DNA from: Solimonas sp040754295
Lineage (GTDB): Bacteria; Pseudomonadota; Gammaproteobacteria; Nevskiales; Nevskiaceae
Length of the DNA stretch: 64,000 nt
Assembly (NCBI GenBank): GCA_040754295.1
Contig: JBFMCQ010000005.1
Coordinates: 1-64,000 of the forward strand
Direction of reading: 5' to 3'
A program made the position numbers and the translations under genes. Under the pieces are notes generated by a model, which ran no database searches, had not been told where the DNA came from, and was given only the letters and a program-made list of their open reading frames with translations. Below, one piece after another: positions 16,292 to 29,200 of the stretch (position 1 is its first letter; each line of letters opens with the position of its first letter).

Positions 16292-17235
16292 TGGAGCTGA
16301 TTCGCGGACTGCACAACCTCGGTGCCGAGCGCTGCGGCTGCGTGCTGACGATCGGCAATTTCGACGGCGTGCATCTCGGCCATCAGCTGCTGATCCGCCG
16401 CACGATCGAGCTCGCGCGCGCGCACGGTGTGCCGGCGACGGTCCTGAGCTTCGAGCCGACCGCGCGCGAGTTCTTCTCGCGCGATGCCGCGCCCGGGCGA
16501 GTTGGCACGCTGCGCGGCAAGCTGCTCGATCTGGAGGCGCAGGGCGTCGAGCGGCTCGTGCTGCAGCGGTTCAGCCGCAGCTTTGCGGCGGTGGAAGCGC
16601 CCGTGTTCGTGCGCGAGCTGCTGGTGCAGCGGCTGGGCGTACGCGCGGTGGTCGTCGGTGACGACTTCCGCTTCGGCGCGCGCCGTGCCGGCGACATCGA
16701 GCTGTTGCGAGGCGAGGGGCGGCGCCACGGTTTCGTCGTCGAAGGCATCGGCAGCGTGCTCAGCGGCGGTGTGCGCTGCAGCTCGACCGCGGTGCGCGAA
16801 GCGCTGGCGGCTCCGGACCTCGATCGCGCCGCCGAGCTGCTCGGCCGGCCGTATCGTCTCGTCGGCCGCGTGCGCGGCGGACTGCGGCTGGGGCGCAAGC
16901 TCGGCATGCCGACGGCGAACCTGCCGTTCCGGCGCGCGCCGGCGCTGCGCTTCGGCGTCTATGCGGTCGAGCTGCAGCGGCTCTGCGGCGGCGACCCGAC
17001 GCCGCTGCCCGGCGTCGCCAACCTGGGCGTGCGCCCGACGCTCGGCCTGAGCCGCTGCCTCCTGGAGACGCACGTCTTCGGCGCGAGTCCCGATCTGTAC
17101 GGGGCGACCGTCGCCGTCGAGTTCAAGCGCTTTCTGCGCGCCGAGGTGCGCTTCGATTCGCTCGACGAGCTGGCCGCGCAGATGCAGCGCGACAAGGACG
17201 ATGCGTTGGCGTTTTTCGCCGGCAAACCCGCATAA
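16291..17235 (+). CDS. ribF: Bifunctional riboflavin kinase / FAD synthetase
   Basis: The 314-residue cytoplasmic enzyme makes FMN and FAD. The N-terminal adenylyltransferase domain has TIGNFDGVHLGHQ near residues 19-31 and GDDFRFGARRAGD; the C-terminal flavokinase domain has the GRKLGMPTANL motif and VANLGVRPTL. The start overlaps the murJ stop (TGATG). Length matches the family. It is followed by a heptamer-repeat palindrome and ileS. Confidence 0.96.
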   Translation: MELIRGLHNLGAERCGCVLTIGNFDGVHLGHQLLIRRTIELARAHGVPATVLSFEPTAREFFSRDAAPGRVGTLRGKLLDLEAQGVERLVLQRFSRSFAAVEAPVFVRELLVQRLGVRAVVVGDDFRFGARRAGDIELLRGEGRRHGFVVEGIGSVLSGGVRCSSTAVREALAAPDLDRAAELLGRPYRLVGRVRGGLRLGRKLGMPTANLPFRRAPALRFGVYAVELQRLCGGDPTPLPGVANLGVRPTLGLSRCLLETHVFGASPDLYGATVAVEFKRFLRAEVRFDSLDELAAQMQRDKDDALAFFAGKPA

Positions 17236-17281
17236 TCCGCAGTCTTTGTAGTAGGTGCGGCCCGGCGACTGCGCAGGCAGC

Positions 17282-17373
17282 GGTTGCCGGTTGCCGGTTG
17301 CAGGCCGCAGAGGAATGGCGATGCTCTAATCTTTTCCTGCAACCCGCAACCCGCAACCTGCAACCCGCAACCG
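17282..17373. repeat. Inverted heptamer tandem repeat (GTTGCCG / CAACCCG arms)
   Basis: The left arm holds three 7-bp units (GTTGCCG, GTTGCCG, GTTGCAG, 17283-17303). The right arm from about 17335 holds about five units of AACCCGC type running as the reverse complement. About 30 bp separates the arms, so the whole can fold as a long imperfect hairpin in the ribF-ileS gap. Two other loci in this window have the same architecture with other heptamers. Confidence 0.8.
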
Positions 17374-17397
17374 CTTTTGACGCTCCGCCAGCACGCC

Positions 17398-20211
<2,814 letters not shown>

Positions 20212-20225
20212 TCCCCTGAGCCGCC

Positions 20226-20726
20226 ATGGCCTTCCGCTACAAGAATGTCTACCTGCTGTGGATCGCGGTCGTCGTCGTGCTGATCGATCAGGTGACCAAG
20301 CAGCTCGTCGTGCGCGGCCTCGAGTGGTTCGAGGTCGTTCCGATCGTGCCGCACCTGAACCTGGTGCACATGCGCAATACCGGCGCTGCGTTCTCGATGA
20401 TGGCCGACGCGCCGCCGGCGTTCTTCGTGCTGCTCGGCACCGCGGTGAGCATCGGCATTCTGTGGTGGCTGCGGCGCAATCCGCGTGGCCAGACGCTGCT
20501 GGCCGTCGCGCTAACCTTGATCATGGGCGGTGCGCTCGGTAACGTGATCGACCGCGTCACCCGCGGCTTCGTCGTCGACTTCGTCGATTTCTACGTCGGC
20601 AGCTGGCACTTCGCCGCGTTCAACGTCGCCGACATGGCGATCTCGACCGGCACCGCGCTGCTGGTGCTCGACATGCTGATCGACATGCGCCGCGCGCGCC
20701 GCATGTCGCAGACCACGAAGACCTGA
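20226..20726 (+). CDS. lspA: Lipoprotein signal peptidase (signal peptidase II)
   Basis: The 166-residue inner-membrane aspartyl protease removes signal peptides from diacylated prolipoproteins. Four hydrophobic segments are visible. The catalytic Asp pair is D109 in GNVIDR and D136 in FNVADMAIS, with the conserved NTGAAFS at about 51-57. Its TGA shares one base with the ispH ATG. In Pseudomonas a peptidyl-prolyl isomerase gene (fkpB) lies between lspA and ispH; here it is absent. Confidence 0.96.
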   Translation: MAFRYKNVYLLWIAVVVVLIDQVTKQLVVRGLEWFEVVPIVPHLNLVHMRNTGAAFSMMADAPPAFFVLLGTAVSIGILWWLRRNPRGQTLLAVALTLIMGGALGNVIDRVTRGFVVDFVDFYVGSWHFAAFNVADMAISTGTALLVLDMLIDMRRARRMSQTTKT

Positions 20727-21697
20727 TGGAGATCCTGCTCGCCAATCCCCGCGGTTTCTGTGCCGGCGTCGACCGCGCGATCGAGATCGTCGAGTGCGCG
20801 CTCGACGCGCTCGGTGCGCCGATCTACGTGCGCCACGAGGTGGTGCACAACCGCTGCGTCGTCGATCGCCTGCGCGCGAAGGGCGCGGTCTTCGTCGAAG
20901 AAGTCGACGAGATTCCGGACGGCGCGACCTGCATCTTCTCCGCGCACGGCGTGTCGCAGGCGGTGCGCGAGGCGGCGACCCGGCGCGGACTGACCGTGTT
21001 CGATGCGACCTGCCCGCTGGTGACCAAGGTGCACATCGAGGTGCAGCGCTACTCGCGCGAAGGTCGCGAGGTCGTCCTGATCGGCCACGCCGGGCATCCC
21101 GAGGTCGAGGGCACGATGGGCCAGTTCGACGGATCGCATGGCGGCCGCATCTTCCTCGTCGAAACCCCCGAGGACGTGGCCGAGCTGCCGATCCGCGATG
21201 CCTCGCGCATGGCCTACGTCACGCAGACCACGCTGTCGATGGACGACACCGCGCGCGTCATCGACGCGCTGCGCAGCCGCTTCCCGGAAGTGCGCGGACC
21301 GCGCAAGGACGACATCTGCTACGCGACGCAGAACCGTCAGGACGCCGTCAAGGAGCTCGCCGGCCGCTGCGACGCCGTGCTCGTCGTCGGCTCGCGCAAC
21401 AGCTCCAACTCCAACCGCCTGCGCGAGCTCGCCGAGCAGCGCGGCGTGCCCGCCTACCTGATCGACGGCGCCGCGGACATCCAGCCCGAATGGCTGCACG
21501 GCCGCGCCCGCGTCGGCGTCACCGCCGGCGCCTCCGCGCCCGAAGTCCTCGTCCAGGAAGTCGTCGAGCGCCTCAGGGCCCTGGGCGGCGTCACCGCCAC
21601 CGAGCTGCCCGGCCGCGCGGAGAACGTCGTGTTCTCGCTGCCGCCGGCGTTAAGGCGGGCGATGCGGGGCGGGCAGCAGAAAACGACGGCACGGTGA
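20726..21697 (+). CDS. ispH: 4-hydroxy-3-methylbut-2-enyl diphosphate reductase
   Basis: The 323-residue iron-sulfur enzyme makes IPP and DMAPP in the last step of the MEP pathway and so feeds IspB. The three cluster cysteines are C12 (RGFCAGVDRA), C96 (DATCPLVTKVH) and C198 (DDICYATQNRQ); the catalytic Glu in the GHPEVEGTMGQ segment is present. The ATG overlaps the lspA stop. The last residues (RGGQQKTTAR) extend slightly beyond the conserved core. Confidence 0.97.
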   Translation: MEILLANPRGFCAGVDRAIEIVECALDALGAPIYVRHEVVHNRCVVDRLRAKGAVFVEEVDEIPDGATCIFSAHGVSQAVREAATRRGLTVFDATCPLVTKVHIEVQRYSREGREVVLIGHAGHPEVEGTMGQFDGSHGGRIFLVETPEDVAELPIRDASRMAYVTQTTLSMDDTARVIDALRSRFPEVRGPRKDDICYATQNRQDAVKELAGRCDAVLVVGSRNSSNSNRLRELAEQRGVPAYLIDGAADIQPEWLHGRARVGVTAGASAPEVLVQEVVERLRALGGVTATELPGRAENVVFSLPPALRRAMRGGQQKTTAR

Positions 21698-21856
21698 GTC
21701 GCAAGCAGCCCTGCGAGCTGCCTCGCGGTGTCTCCTAGCGCAATTCAGCGCGCGCGGCCATTAGCCGATTGGCCAGGGCGCACCTATCCCTCTGGCGAAT
21801 AGGCGGCTTCGCCGCTGGCGTTCATGCTGTGGCCCAAAAGGAAGGGGGGTACAGGC

Positions 21857-22411
21857 ATGGCCTGCATGCGCAACACAATCGGTGCGCACGGTTTCACAGC
21901 GCTGGAGCTATTGGTCACGCTGGCGACGACAGCCGTGCTTGTCGCGGTCGCGGTGCCGTCACTCGACGCGATGATCAAGCGCAGCCGTTTGACTGCCGCC
22001 CACAATGAGTTCATCGCGGCGATCTATCAACTGCGCAGTGAGGCGGCCAAGCGCAACCGGGTCGTCAAGATGTGCCGCAGCATCGACCTTGGTACGCCGA
22101 GCTGCGATACGTCCGAGAGCGGGGGATGGCACACCGGCTGGGTGATCTGGGTCGACAGCGACAACAGCAACGAGATCGACGGAGACGAGTACCCGATCAG
22201 TGTGCACGGCCCGTTTGCCGACGGTGTCCATCTGGTTGGAAACACCAACGTGGCGCAGCGGGTGGCGTTCCGGTCTACGGGGGCCACCTACGGCGCCGGT
22301 AACGGGACTTTCACGGTCTGCGTGGAGGGCGGAACGAGCAAACGGGAGATCGTCCTATCCAGACCCGGCAGGTTGCGGACGAGGGATCTGGCCAGCGACG
22401 GTAACTGCTGA
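21857..22411 (+). CDS. Type IV pilus minor pilin, FimT/GspH family (first copy)
   Basis: The 184-residue pseudopilin has a 12-residue leader and a prepilin peptidase site G12/F13 (FTALELLVTLA, Glu at +5), followed by the hydrophobic N-terminal helix and a C-terminal beta domain of GspH type. AAGGGGGG lies upstream of the ATG at 21857, which is preferred to an ATG 33 nt earlier. It opens a minor-pilin cluster. A second FimT-like gene lies at 23191, so one may fill the FimU role; which one is unclear. Confidence 0.85.
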   Translation: MACMRNTIGAHGFTALELLVTLATTAVLVAVAVPSLDAMIKRSRLTAAHNEFIAAIYQLRSEAAKRNRVVKMCRSIDLGTPSCDTSESGGWHTGWVIWVDSDNSNEIDGDEYPISVHGPFADGVHLVGNTNVAQRVAFRSTGATYGAGNGTFTVCVEGGTSKREIVLSRPGRLRTRDLASDGNC

Positions 22412-22780
22412 TCCGCTTTGCTCAAGTATCGACACCTCGTAGACGGCCGCGGCACGAAGCCGTTTGCCGACTCGGTCGCAGACGCTCATGCAGGGCTGGA
22501 GCAGTATTCAGCCCCAGAGCGCCGCGACTACAGGTGGCGAGCATACGATGCTGCCATGGGGCAAAGCGCATTTTGATCATGCAAACAGCGCGGTAGATGT
22601 GGTAGCCTCGAACCGCTGTCATGCTTGTTGGCATGTTCCGGGGGGAACCACATGGACGTGAGGGCGATCGCGCTGCCGGGTATCGCGCTGCCGGGTCTGG
22701 TCTTGCCGCCAGTCTGCGATCCATCGCCGTTCGTCTGTCAGCCACCTCCTACACCGAGTAACTTCCGCGACCCTGCCGTG
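22412..22780. other. Gap before pilE; no gene supported
   Basis: No convincing coding region or RNA was found in these 369 nt. An in-frame extension of pilE from 22625 or 22652 exists, but it would place about 45-55 residues before the prepilin cleavage site, too long for a type IVa pilin. It contains a perfect tandem 15-mer (22667-22681 and 22682-22696). A pilE promoter is expected here but none was identified with confidence. Confidence 0.5.
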
Positions 22781-23197
22781 ATGAAGCGCGCGAAGGGATT
22801 CACGCTGATCGAGCTGTTGATCGCGATCGCCATCGTTGGGATTCTTGCGGCCATCGCGCTGCCGTCCTATCAATTTGCGGTGCGCAAGGGCCATAGGGGT
22901 ACGGTGCAGACCTTCATGCTCGATGTGGCGCAGCGTGAGCAGCAGATTTACCTGGATTCGCGCGGTTACGTCCCAGTCGCGGCCAACGCCGACTTTCCTG
23001 CCGATCCCGGCGACTCTCCTGCCGGCATCAACCTGACCGTGCCTGAGGAGGTCAGCAAATTTTACGATCTGCAAGTCACTGTGGCTGGACCGCCTCCGAG
23101 CTTCACCATCATTGCCGTGCCCAAGGGTAGCCAGGCGAGCGATGGCACGCTGACGATGAGCAGTGACGGCACCAAGACGCCGGCGGACAAATGGTAG
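22781..23197 (+). CDS. pilE: Type IV pilin PilE-like
   Basis: The 138-residue pilin has a 6-residue basic leader (MKRAKG), cleavage before FTLIELLIAIAIVGILAAIALPSY, and Glu5 of the mature protein. The C-terminal domain is short and lacks the Cys pair of major pilins, which fits the PilE minor pilins of this cluster type. In Pseudomonas pilE is the last gene, after pilY1; here it precedes pilV. The next gene starts 7 nt inside it. Confidence 0.88.
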   Translation: MKRAKGFTLIELLIAIAIVGILAAIALPSYQFAVRKGHRGTVQTFMLDVAQREQQIYLDSRGYVPVAANADFPADPGDSPAGINLTVPEEVSKFYDLQVTVAGPPPSFTIIAVPKGSQASDGTLTMSSDGTKTPADKW

Positions 23198-23730
23198 CCG
23201 GTCGAGCCGCGCGCGAGCGCGTCACGCGTTTTTTCGGTGCGCTTGCCGGCTTCACGCTGATCGAGCTGATCGTCGTTGTTGCGGTTGTTGCCGTAGTGGC
23301 GGCCGTTGCCGTTCCTTCGTTCACGCAGATGGTCGCCAACAGCCGCATTGGCGGGGCGGCCAATACATTGCAGGCTGCGCTGCTCAAGGCGCGTAGCGAG
23401 GCGCTCAAGCGCAACTGCTCGGTCACCGTGCGGCGCACAGGAAGCAGTTGGAGCCAGGGCTGGGAAGTGATCGCGCTCAATGTCGACAGCGGTGGCGATT
23501 GCAGCGGGGCGGAGTATGACACCGACCCCGGCCTGTCGCTGCAGGTCGATGCACCGCGCGGGGTTGTCGTGACCGGTTCATCGGCAAGCGTAACGTACTC
23601 GCGATCTGGACGAACGACCGGCTCACCGACGTTCGAGATCACGCGCGACCCCCCTGGCGCCGGGCAGACACGGTGCCTACTCATCGAGCTCGACGGCTAC
23701 CCCAAAGTCGTCAAGGCAGAATGCGCGTAG
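23191..23730 (+). CDS. fimT: Type IV pilus minor pilin, FimT/GspH family (second copy)
   Basis: The 179-residue pseudopilin has a 20-residue leader ending ...ALAG, then FTLIELIVVVAVVAVVAAVAVPSF, a classic N-terminal pilin helix with Glu5. The C-terminal domain carries the GspH/FimT pattern (LLKARSEALKRN, SWSQGWEVI, GRTTGSPTFEI) and several cysteines. The ATG overlaps the end of pilE by 7 nt. By position, just before pilV, this copy is the likely FimU equivalent that helps prime pilus assembly. Confidence 0.87.
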   Translation: MVAGRAARERVTRFFGALAGFTLIELIVVVAVVAVVAAVAVPSFTQMVANSRIGGAANTLQAALLKARSEALKRNCSVTVRRTGSSWSQGWEVIALNVDSGGDCSGAEYDTDPGLSLQVDAPRGVVVTGSSASVTYSRSGRTTGSPTFEITRDPPGAGQTRCLLIELDGYPKVVKAECA

Positions 23731-23766
23731 GCCTCCCTACTATGGAATCGGCGATGAGCTTTAACG

Positions 23767-23881
23767 TGAATCTCGCGCAGCGAGACGCCGACCTACCCTC
23801 ACACGCGCAGCGGAAGAGGGGGGACCGCACGCCGAGCGTGCGGTGGGAGAGGGGAACGGCCATGCGGCGCGAGATTCATGT
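23767..23881. repeat. Palindromic element between fimT and pilV
   Basis: GTGAATCTCGCGC (23767-23779) is repeated as an inverted copy with one mismatch at 23868-23880. Between them lies a second hairpin, CCGCACGC ... GCGTGCGG, within a purine-rich stretch. The element extends into the first codons of pilV. It may be a small mobile palindrome or a regulatory hairpin; nothing in it codes. Confidence 0.45.
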
Positions 23882-24488
23882 TCCGGGGCGCGGTGTCCTG
23901 CATGGCCGTATGCGCGGCTTTTCCATGCTGGAGGTGCTGATTACGCTCGTGATTCTGGCGTTCGGTCTGCTGGGGCTGATCAACCTGCAGATCAAGCTTC
24001 AGATGAACGAGGTGGAGTCCTACCAGCGCGGGCAGGCCTTGATGCTGCTCAACGACATGGCCGCGCGTCTGCAGGCGCATCCACTGAATCCCGACACCAT
24101 GTCGGGCGATCTGGAGCGTCTCCAGGACTATCTGACGGGAAACTCATGGGTCGGCGTCGATGGCCTGGACTGTGCGACGGATTTCGTCCAGGCGGCCGCG
24201 GACTGCGCGGCTTGGGATGAGTTGCTCGAAGGTGCGGCGGTCGAGCAGTCGGGTGGGACCAGTGGCGGCGCGATGGCCGGAGCTCGGGGCTGCGTGACCC
24301 AGGTGCAGGCCGCCGATCTGGGCTTCGGCGTGTGCAGGCCGCCGATTTATCGGGTGTCCGTCTCGTGGCAGGGGCTGTACGAGAGCGCAACCCCCGCTGT
24401 CGATTGCGCAGCCAATCAGTACGGCGACGAGGGCTATCGCCGAACGGTTTCCACCCTTGTTGTCGTCGGGTCGCCCAGGTGCCTATGA
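23862..24488 (+). CDS. pilV: Type IV pilus minor pilin PilV
   Basis: The 208-residue protein has a 19-residue leader, a prepilin site at RG/FSMLEVLITLVILAFGLLGL and the PilV-type continuation INLQIKLQMNEVESYQRGQALMLLNDMAARL. GAGAGGGGA sits about 10 nt before the ATG at 23862. An alternative ATG at 23910 would leave a very short leader. Its stop overlaps the pilW start (ATGA). With FimT, PilW and PilX it should form the tip/priming complex that carries PilY1. Confidence 0.9.
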   Translation: MRREIHVPGRGVLHGRMRGFSMLEVLITLVILAFGLLGLINLQIKLQMNEVESYQRGQALMLLNDMAARLQAHPLNPDTMSGDLERLQDYLTGNSWVGVDGLDCATDFVQAAADCAAWDELLEGAAVEQSGGTSGGAMAGARGCVTQVQAADLGFGVCRPPIYRVSVSWQGLYESATPAVDCAANQYGDEGYRRTVSTLVVVGSPRCL

Positions 24489-25678
24489 CTTCCCCGCTAC
24501 GTGCGCAAGTGCCGGCCCGCTCGCGGCAGGCCGGCGTGACGATGATCGAGCTCATGATCGCCATGGTCGTCGCCTTGGTACTGCTGGCGGCGTTGGCGGC
24601 GATGTACGGCTCGAGTGTCAAGGCGCGCAACGAGATCGAACGCACGAATCGCCAGGTTGAAAACGGGCGCTACGCCATCCAGCTGCTGCGCGACGACATC
24701 CAGCTCGCAGGTTTCTTCGGCGAGCTCAATATGGTCGACGTCGGCAGAACCGCCCCCCCGCTACCCGGTGCGCTGCCGGACGTGTGCGTGACGCACCTGT
24801 CTGCGCTGCCCAGCGACGGTGTGGTGGATGCGGACAGAACCTACGACGCAGTGCTCGACGCGCTCGATTATCTCGCCGTCAGCATGCACGTGCACGTGCA
24901 GGGCTTCGACAACGTGGACCCGGCGGCCCTCACCGGTTGTCTCGCCGGTATCGATTTGAAGCCGAGTACCGACGTCATCGTCGTGCGCCGCGTGCTGACC
25001 TGCGACGCGGCCGTCGGCTGTCCCTTCACGGCGGGCGCACCACACCTACAGGCGTCGCAGTGCAGCCAGACCGGTGATGACGAAATAGACAGCACGCCGT
25101 TTTTCCTCGCGGCCGTCGCCGATAGCGCGGTCGATGCCACGTTCACCCTCAGAGATCAGAACTGCGTGGCTGACGCCACCTACAACGCCAATAACACGCC
25201 AGTTCGCCGCTACATGACACACATCTACTTCATCGCCAAGAACAACGTCGGCTCCGATGGCATTCCGACATTGAAGCGGCGCGAGCTGATCTCGAGCGGA
25301 TGGACGACGACAGCCTTGGTCGAGGGAATCGAGGATCTGCAGTTCGAGTACGGAGTGGACGGCGACGACGACGACAGCGACGGCACAGGCGATTCATCGG
25401 ACCAGGATGGCGCCGTGGACGAATACGTGGACCACCCGGCGAGCGCCACTACGGCCACGACCGACGTGGTCGGATGGAATAGCGTGATGACCGTGCGCGT
25501 CCATCTGCTCAGCCGCAGCACGGAAAAGCGTGCTGGCTACCAGGACTCGAACACCTATCAGCTCGGCAACCACAGGATCGATGCGAGCACCGACCTGAGC
25601 GGCGATGAGCGCGCCTATCCGCGCAAGGTCTTCGAGACGGTGATCCATTTGCGTAATCCGCAGGGGCGGCGGCTATGA
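24485..25678 (+). CDS. pilW: Type IV pilus assembly protein PilW
   Basis: The 397-residue minor pilin has a 17-residue leader and a prepilin site QAG/VTMIELMIAMVVALVLLAALAAMY, with Val rather than Phe at +1, which is tolerated. The large C-terminal domain has six or more cysteines and an Asp-rich loop (VDGDDDDSDGTGDSSDQDG) near residue 300 that may bind calcium. It overlaps pilV and pilX by 4 nt each. Such PilW proteins are the large, GspJ-like member of the priming complex. Confidence 0.9.
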   Translation: MTSPLRAQVPARSRQAGVTMIELMIAMVVALVLLAALAAMYGSSVKARNEIERTNRQVENGRYAIQLLRDDIQLAGFFGELNMVDVGRTAPPLPGALPDVCVTHLSALPSDGVVDADRTYDAVLDALDYLAVSMHVHVQGFDNVDPAALTGCLAGIDLKPSTDVIVVRRVLTCDAAVGCPFTAGAPHLQASQCSQTGDDEIDSTPFFLAAVADSAVDATFTLRDQNCVADATYNANNTPVRRYMTHIYFIAKNNVGSDGIPTLKRRELISSGWTTTALVEGIEDLQFEYGVDGDDDDSDGTGDSSDQDGAVDEYVDHPASATTATTDVVGWNSVMTVRVHLLSRSTEKRAGYQDSNTYQLGNHRIDASTDLSGDERAYPRKVFETVIHLRNPQGRRL

Positions 25679-26277
25679 GCACCGGACGGTCTGCTTCGCT
25701 GTACCAGTTGTGCCAATCAGGGTTTTCGCTGGTAGTCGCGCTGATCATGCTGGTGATCATGACGGCAACTACGCTAATGATCTTCCGCATCAGCAACACC
25801 GGCACGCAGATCGTTGGCAACATGCAGTTTCGCAACGAGGCGCTCGCGCTTGCGGACGGCACGCTTCAGGAGGCGATCAGCACGACGCGCGTGTTCGATA
25901 CACCAGACACTCTGTTTCTCGACCCATGTGACAACGTCAACAACCGGCGCTGTTACGACGTCGACGGGAACGGTGATGACGATGTGCAGGTTGATGTGGT
26001 TCCGCCGGCGTGCGTGCAAGTGAACATCATTCCGACCCGCGCCCTCGATTCGCTGGATCCGTTCGACCAGGACTGCCTGACCGGTGCGGCTACTGAAACG
26101 GGAACGGAAGGTGTTGACACGGGGGCTTCCCTCTGCGCGCGCAGTATCTGGGAGGCGCGCGCCAATGCGCAGGACTATGGTGGCTCCGGGACTACCGGCG
26201 CTCGGATGTCCGTGGTGCAGGGTGTAGGCGTGACAATCGACAAAGGCAGCGCGCTGGCCGGCTGCCCGGGCAGTTAG
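25675..26277 (+). CDS. pilX: Type IV pilus assembly protein PilX
   Basis: The 200-residue protein has a 16-residue leader and the prepilin site QSG/FSLVVALIMLVIMTATTLMIF. The mature position 5 is Val, not Glu, a feature of the GspK/PilX subunit that sits at the very tip because it need not pair with a pilin above it. The RISNTGTQIVGNMQFRNEA stretch is typical of PilX. A DVDGNGDDDVQVD loop resembles an EF-hand-like calcium loop. The ATG overlaps the pilW stop. Confidence 0.9.
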   Translation: MSTGRSASLYQLCQSGFSLVVALIMLVIMTATTLMIFRISNTGTQIVGNMQFRNEALALADGTLQEAISTTRVFDTPDTLFLDPCDNVNNRRCYDVDGNGDDDVQVDVVPPACVQVNIIPTRALDSLDPFDQDCLTGAATETGTEGVDTGASLCARSIWEARANAQDYGGSGTTGARMSVVQGVGVTIDKGSALAGCPGS

Positions 26278-26294
26278 CGAGAGGAGACGTGGCC

Positions 26295-29200
26295 ATGTCC
26301 AATATCCGCACACGCGTTGTTACGCTCGGCCTGGGCGTCATGCTCGGATCGATGAGCTTCAAGGCCGCGACCGAGGATATCGACATCTTCTCGGTGGACC
26401 AGAACAGCACGGTCGGCAGGCCCAACGTGCTGATCGTGCTGGACAACAGTTCGAATTGGGCGCGCCAGTCGCAGCAATGGCCTGGTGGTTTGCAGCAGGG
26501 GCAATCGGAAGTGCGCGCCATCACGCGCGTGATCAACGAATTGCCCAACGAAGCCTTCAATCTTGGCCTGTTGGAATTCATTACCGGCGGCAGTTCAAGC
26601 GACACGGACTCCGGCTTTGTCCGCTTTCATATCCGGCCGATGACCACGACGAATAAGGCCAACCTATCGAACATCCTGTATGGACCGAGCGCTGACGGGG
26701 ATCCTGCCGCCACCAGCATTTTCTCGAAGATCAACGATCCGGACGAAAAGCGCTCCCAAGGCAACCCGTTCGGCAATCTGTTCTGGGATGTGTACAACTA
26801 CCTAGCCGGGACCAATCACTCCAACGGCGGCGCCGGTACGTTGGACGCGCTGTCGGACGATGAGGCCTACAGCACCAAGCACTCCGTCTTCAACTCGCCG
26901 CTCGGTTTGACTGACGCTTGTTCGCGCACGATCGTCATTTTCATCGGCAACAACGTGCAGGCGGGCCCCACTGGTGACAGTGAGGCTAACGTCTCGGCGC
27001 TGACCGCACTGGGCGGCGACACCGACCAGATTCAGTTCGCCGACTACGTGGTGACCACTACCTCTGCGCAGGATCACACCTCGCTCGGTAGCTCCGCCTG
27101 CTTTGCGGACGCCTCCTCGTGCACCTCGGCGGTTTCGACCGCCGACACAGACGGCAACGGTATCGACGACTGCAGCGACGCCGGCTATACGAGCTGCTTC
27201 TGCGACGCCGACACAGCACAGGCCTGCGATCCGCCGTCGCGGTTCGGGGTATTCGGAGTGAGCACGATCGTGGTGAGCGGCCCGAGTTCTGTGATTGGCT
27301 CGAGCTCGGAAGACACGGGTCAAGCGCAGCTCTGTCAAAACAACGACCCTGGTAGCCTGACTTGTCCGACCTTTGCCCCTCTGGCTGGTTCGACCTTTGC
27401 CGACGGTCCTGAGCCGAACCAGGTCACCGAAACAAACATCAGCTGGTCGAGCTGCTTTTATCAAGAGCAGCCGAACGCCTGCGGAAACAACAACAACAAG
27501 TCCCTCTGGAAGCCGCGCGGCACGAAGACGACCACAACGACGATTCGCGAAAAGACGAGCACCGCACTGGGGCCAACCACCTCCTGTGCAGTCGAGGAGT
27601 CGAGTTGCGATACCACTACGGTCTCCGGCTGCCCTGGAAGCAGCACCGTCACGTACGAGAGCTGCTTCTGCAGTGGCGTCGCGGACTCGACCGGTTGCCC
27701 GCCCGCGACAACCAGCCGCTTCACCGTGGTGGGGAATTACACCCGGACTTCGGCGACTGCGACGGGTACCTTTTCAACTCCGCCGACCCAAGGCGGCAGC
27801 AACTTCATGATGGACGAGTGGGCGCGCTTTCTGCGAATGATCGGCGTGCCGATCCCGGGCACGGCGATCGATGGAGCCGACCCGGTGCGCGCCCAGGTGA
27901 CGACCTATACGATCGACGTCTTCAACGCGCAACAGGATCCGAACTTCTCGGCGCTGCTGTTCAATGCGGCGCGCGTCGGCGGCGGCAAGTATTACCAGGC
28001 CAAGAACGAAGACTCGATCGTCCGCGCGCTGAGCGAGATTTTCGCCGAGGTGCAGGCGGTCAACACGGCCTTCGCGTCCGCGAGCCTGCCGGTTTCCGCG
28101 ACGAACCAGGCACAGAACGAGAATCAAGTATTCGTCGGCCTGTTCCGGCCGGATCGCACGGCTCGGCCGCAGTGGTTTGGCAACCTCAAGCGCTTCGAAG
28201 TCGTGGCGGACCAGGGCGGAGTTCGCCTGGGCGACAAGAACGGCAACGCCGCCGTGAACAGCCAGACGGGCTTTCTCGCCGAGTGCTCGGCAAGCTTCTG
28301 GACAGTGGACTCGAGCACTTCGGGCAAAAACGGGCAACCCTATTGGCAGACCGTTGCCACCGACGATCCTGATGCCAAGGGCTTGTGCACTTCGGCCGGG
28401 ACCAGTCCGTGGTCGGACCTGCCGGACGGTCCTTTCGTCGAGAAGGGCGCAGTCGCCGAGGTGTTGCGGCGCGGCAACGACCGTGCGGCGGTTCCGGATG
28501 CGGACGGGAACTTCGAGGTGGACCGCGATATTCTGACGCTGAGCGGAACCACGCTGGTGGACTACACCGCCGATTGCTCTGCCGACGACGACGGCAATGC
28601 GGCAACGAGTGCCGCGGACAGCGAGCGCGTGAAATGCTTCATGCGTGGTGAGGACCGATCCGGCGACCAGCCGGATGCCGATAACGACGGGAATCTGACC
28701 GAGCCGCGTTCGACGATTCATGGCGACGTCGTGCACTCGCGGCCGCAGCCGGTCAACTTTGGCGGCGACACCGGTGTGATCGTGTACTACGGCGCAAACG
28801 ACGGCACGCTGCGCGCGGTGCGCTCGGGCACGGATGCAGACGGCGGTACGGAGCTGTGGTCATTCCTTGCGCCGGAGCATGCCGGCAAGTTCGCGCGGCT
28901 CAGGAACAATACGCCGAACATCCTTTACTTCGGGGGAGATCCGTCCGCATCGGACCCGAAGGACTATTTCTTCGACGGATCCATCGGCCTGCTGCAGCGC
29001 ACGAACAACAGCGAGGTTTCGATCTTCCCGAGCATGCGGCGTGGCGGACGGAGGGTCTACAAGTTCGAGGTGACCGGCGCGAAGGATGATCCGGACGCGG
29101 ATCCCATCTTCAGGTGGCGCAAAGGATGCGACAGCGAAGACGATGCCAGCTGCGACACGGACACCGACCCGGACAATGCAGGCGGTTTCACCGACATCGG

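Noticed and set aside
22652..22780. Long N-terminal extension of PilE
   Set aside because: It would put over 40 residues before the prepilin peptidase site; the ATG at 22781 gives a normal 6-residue leader.
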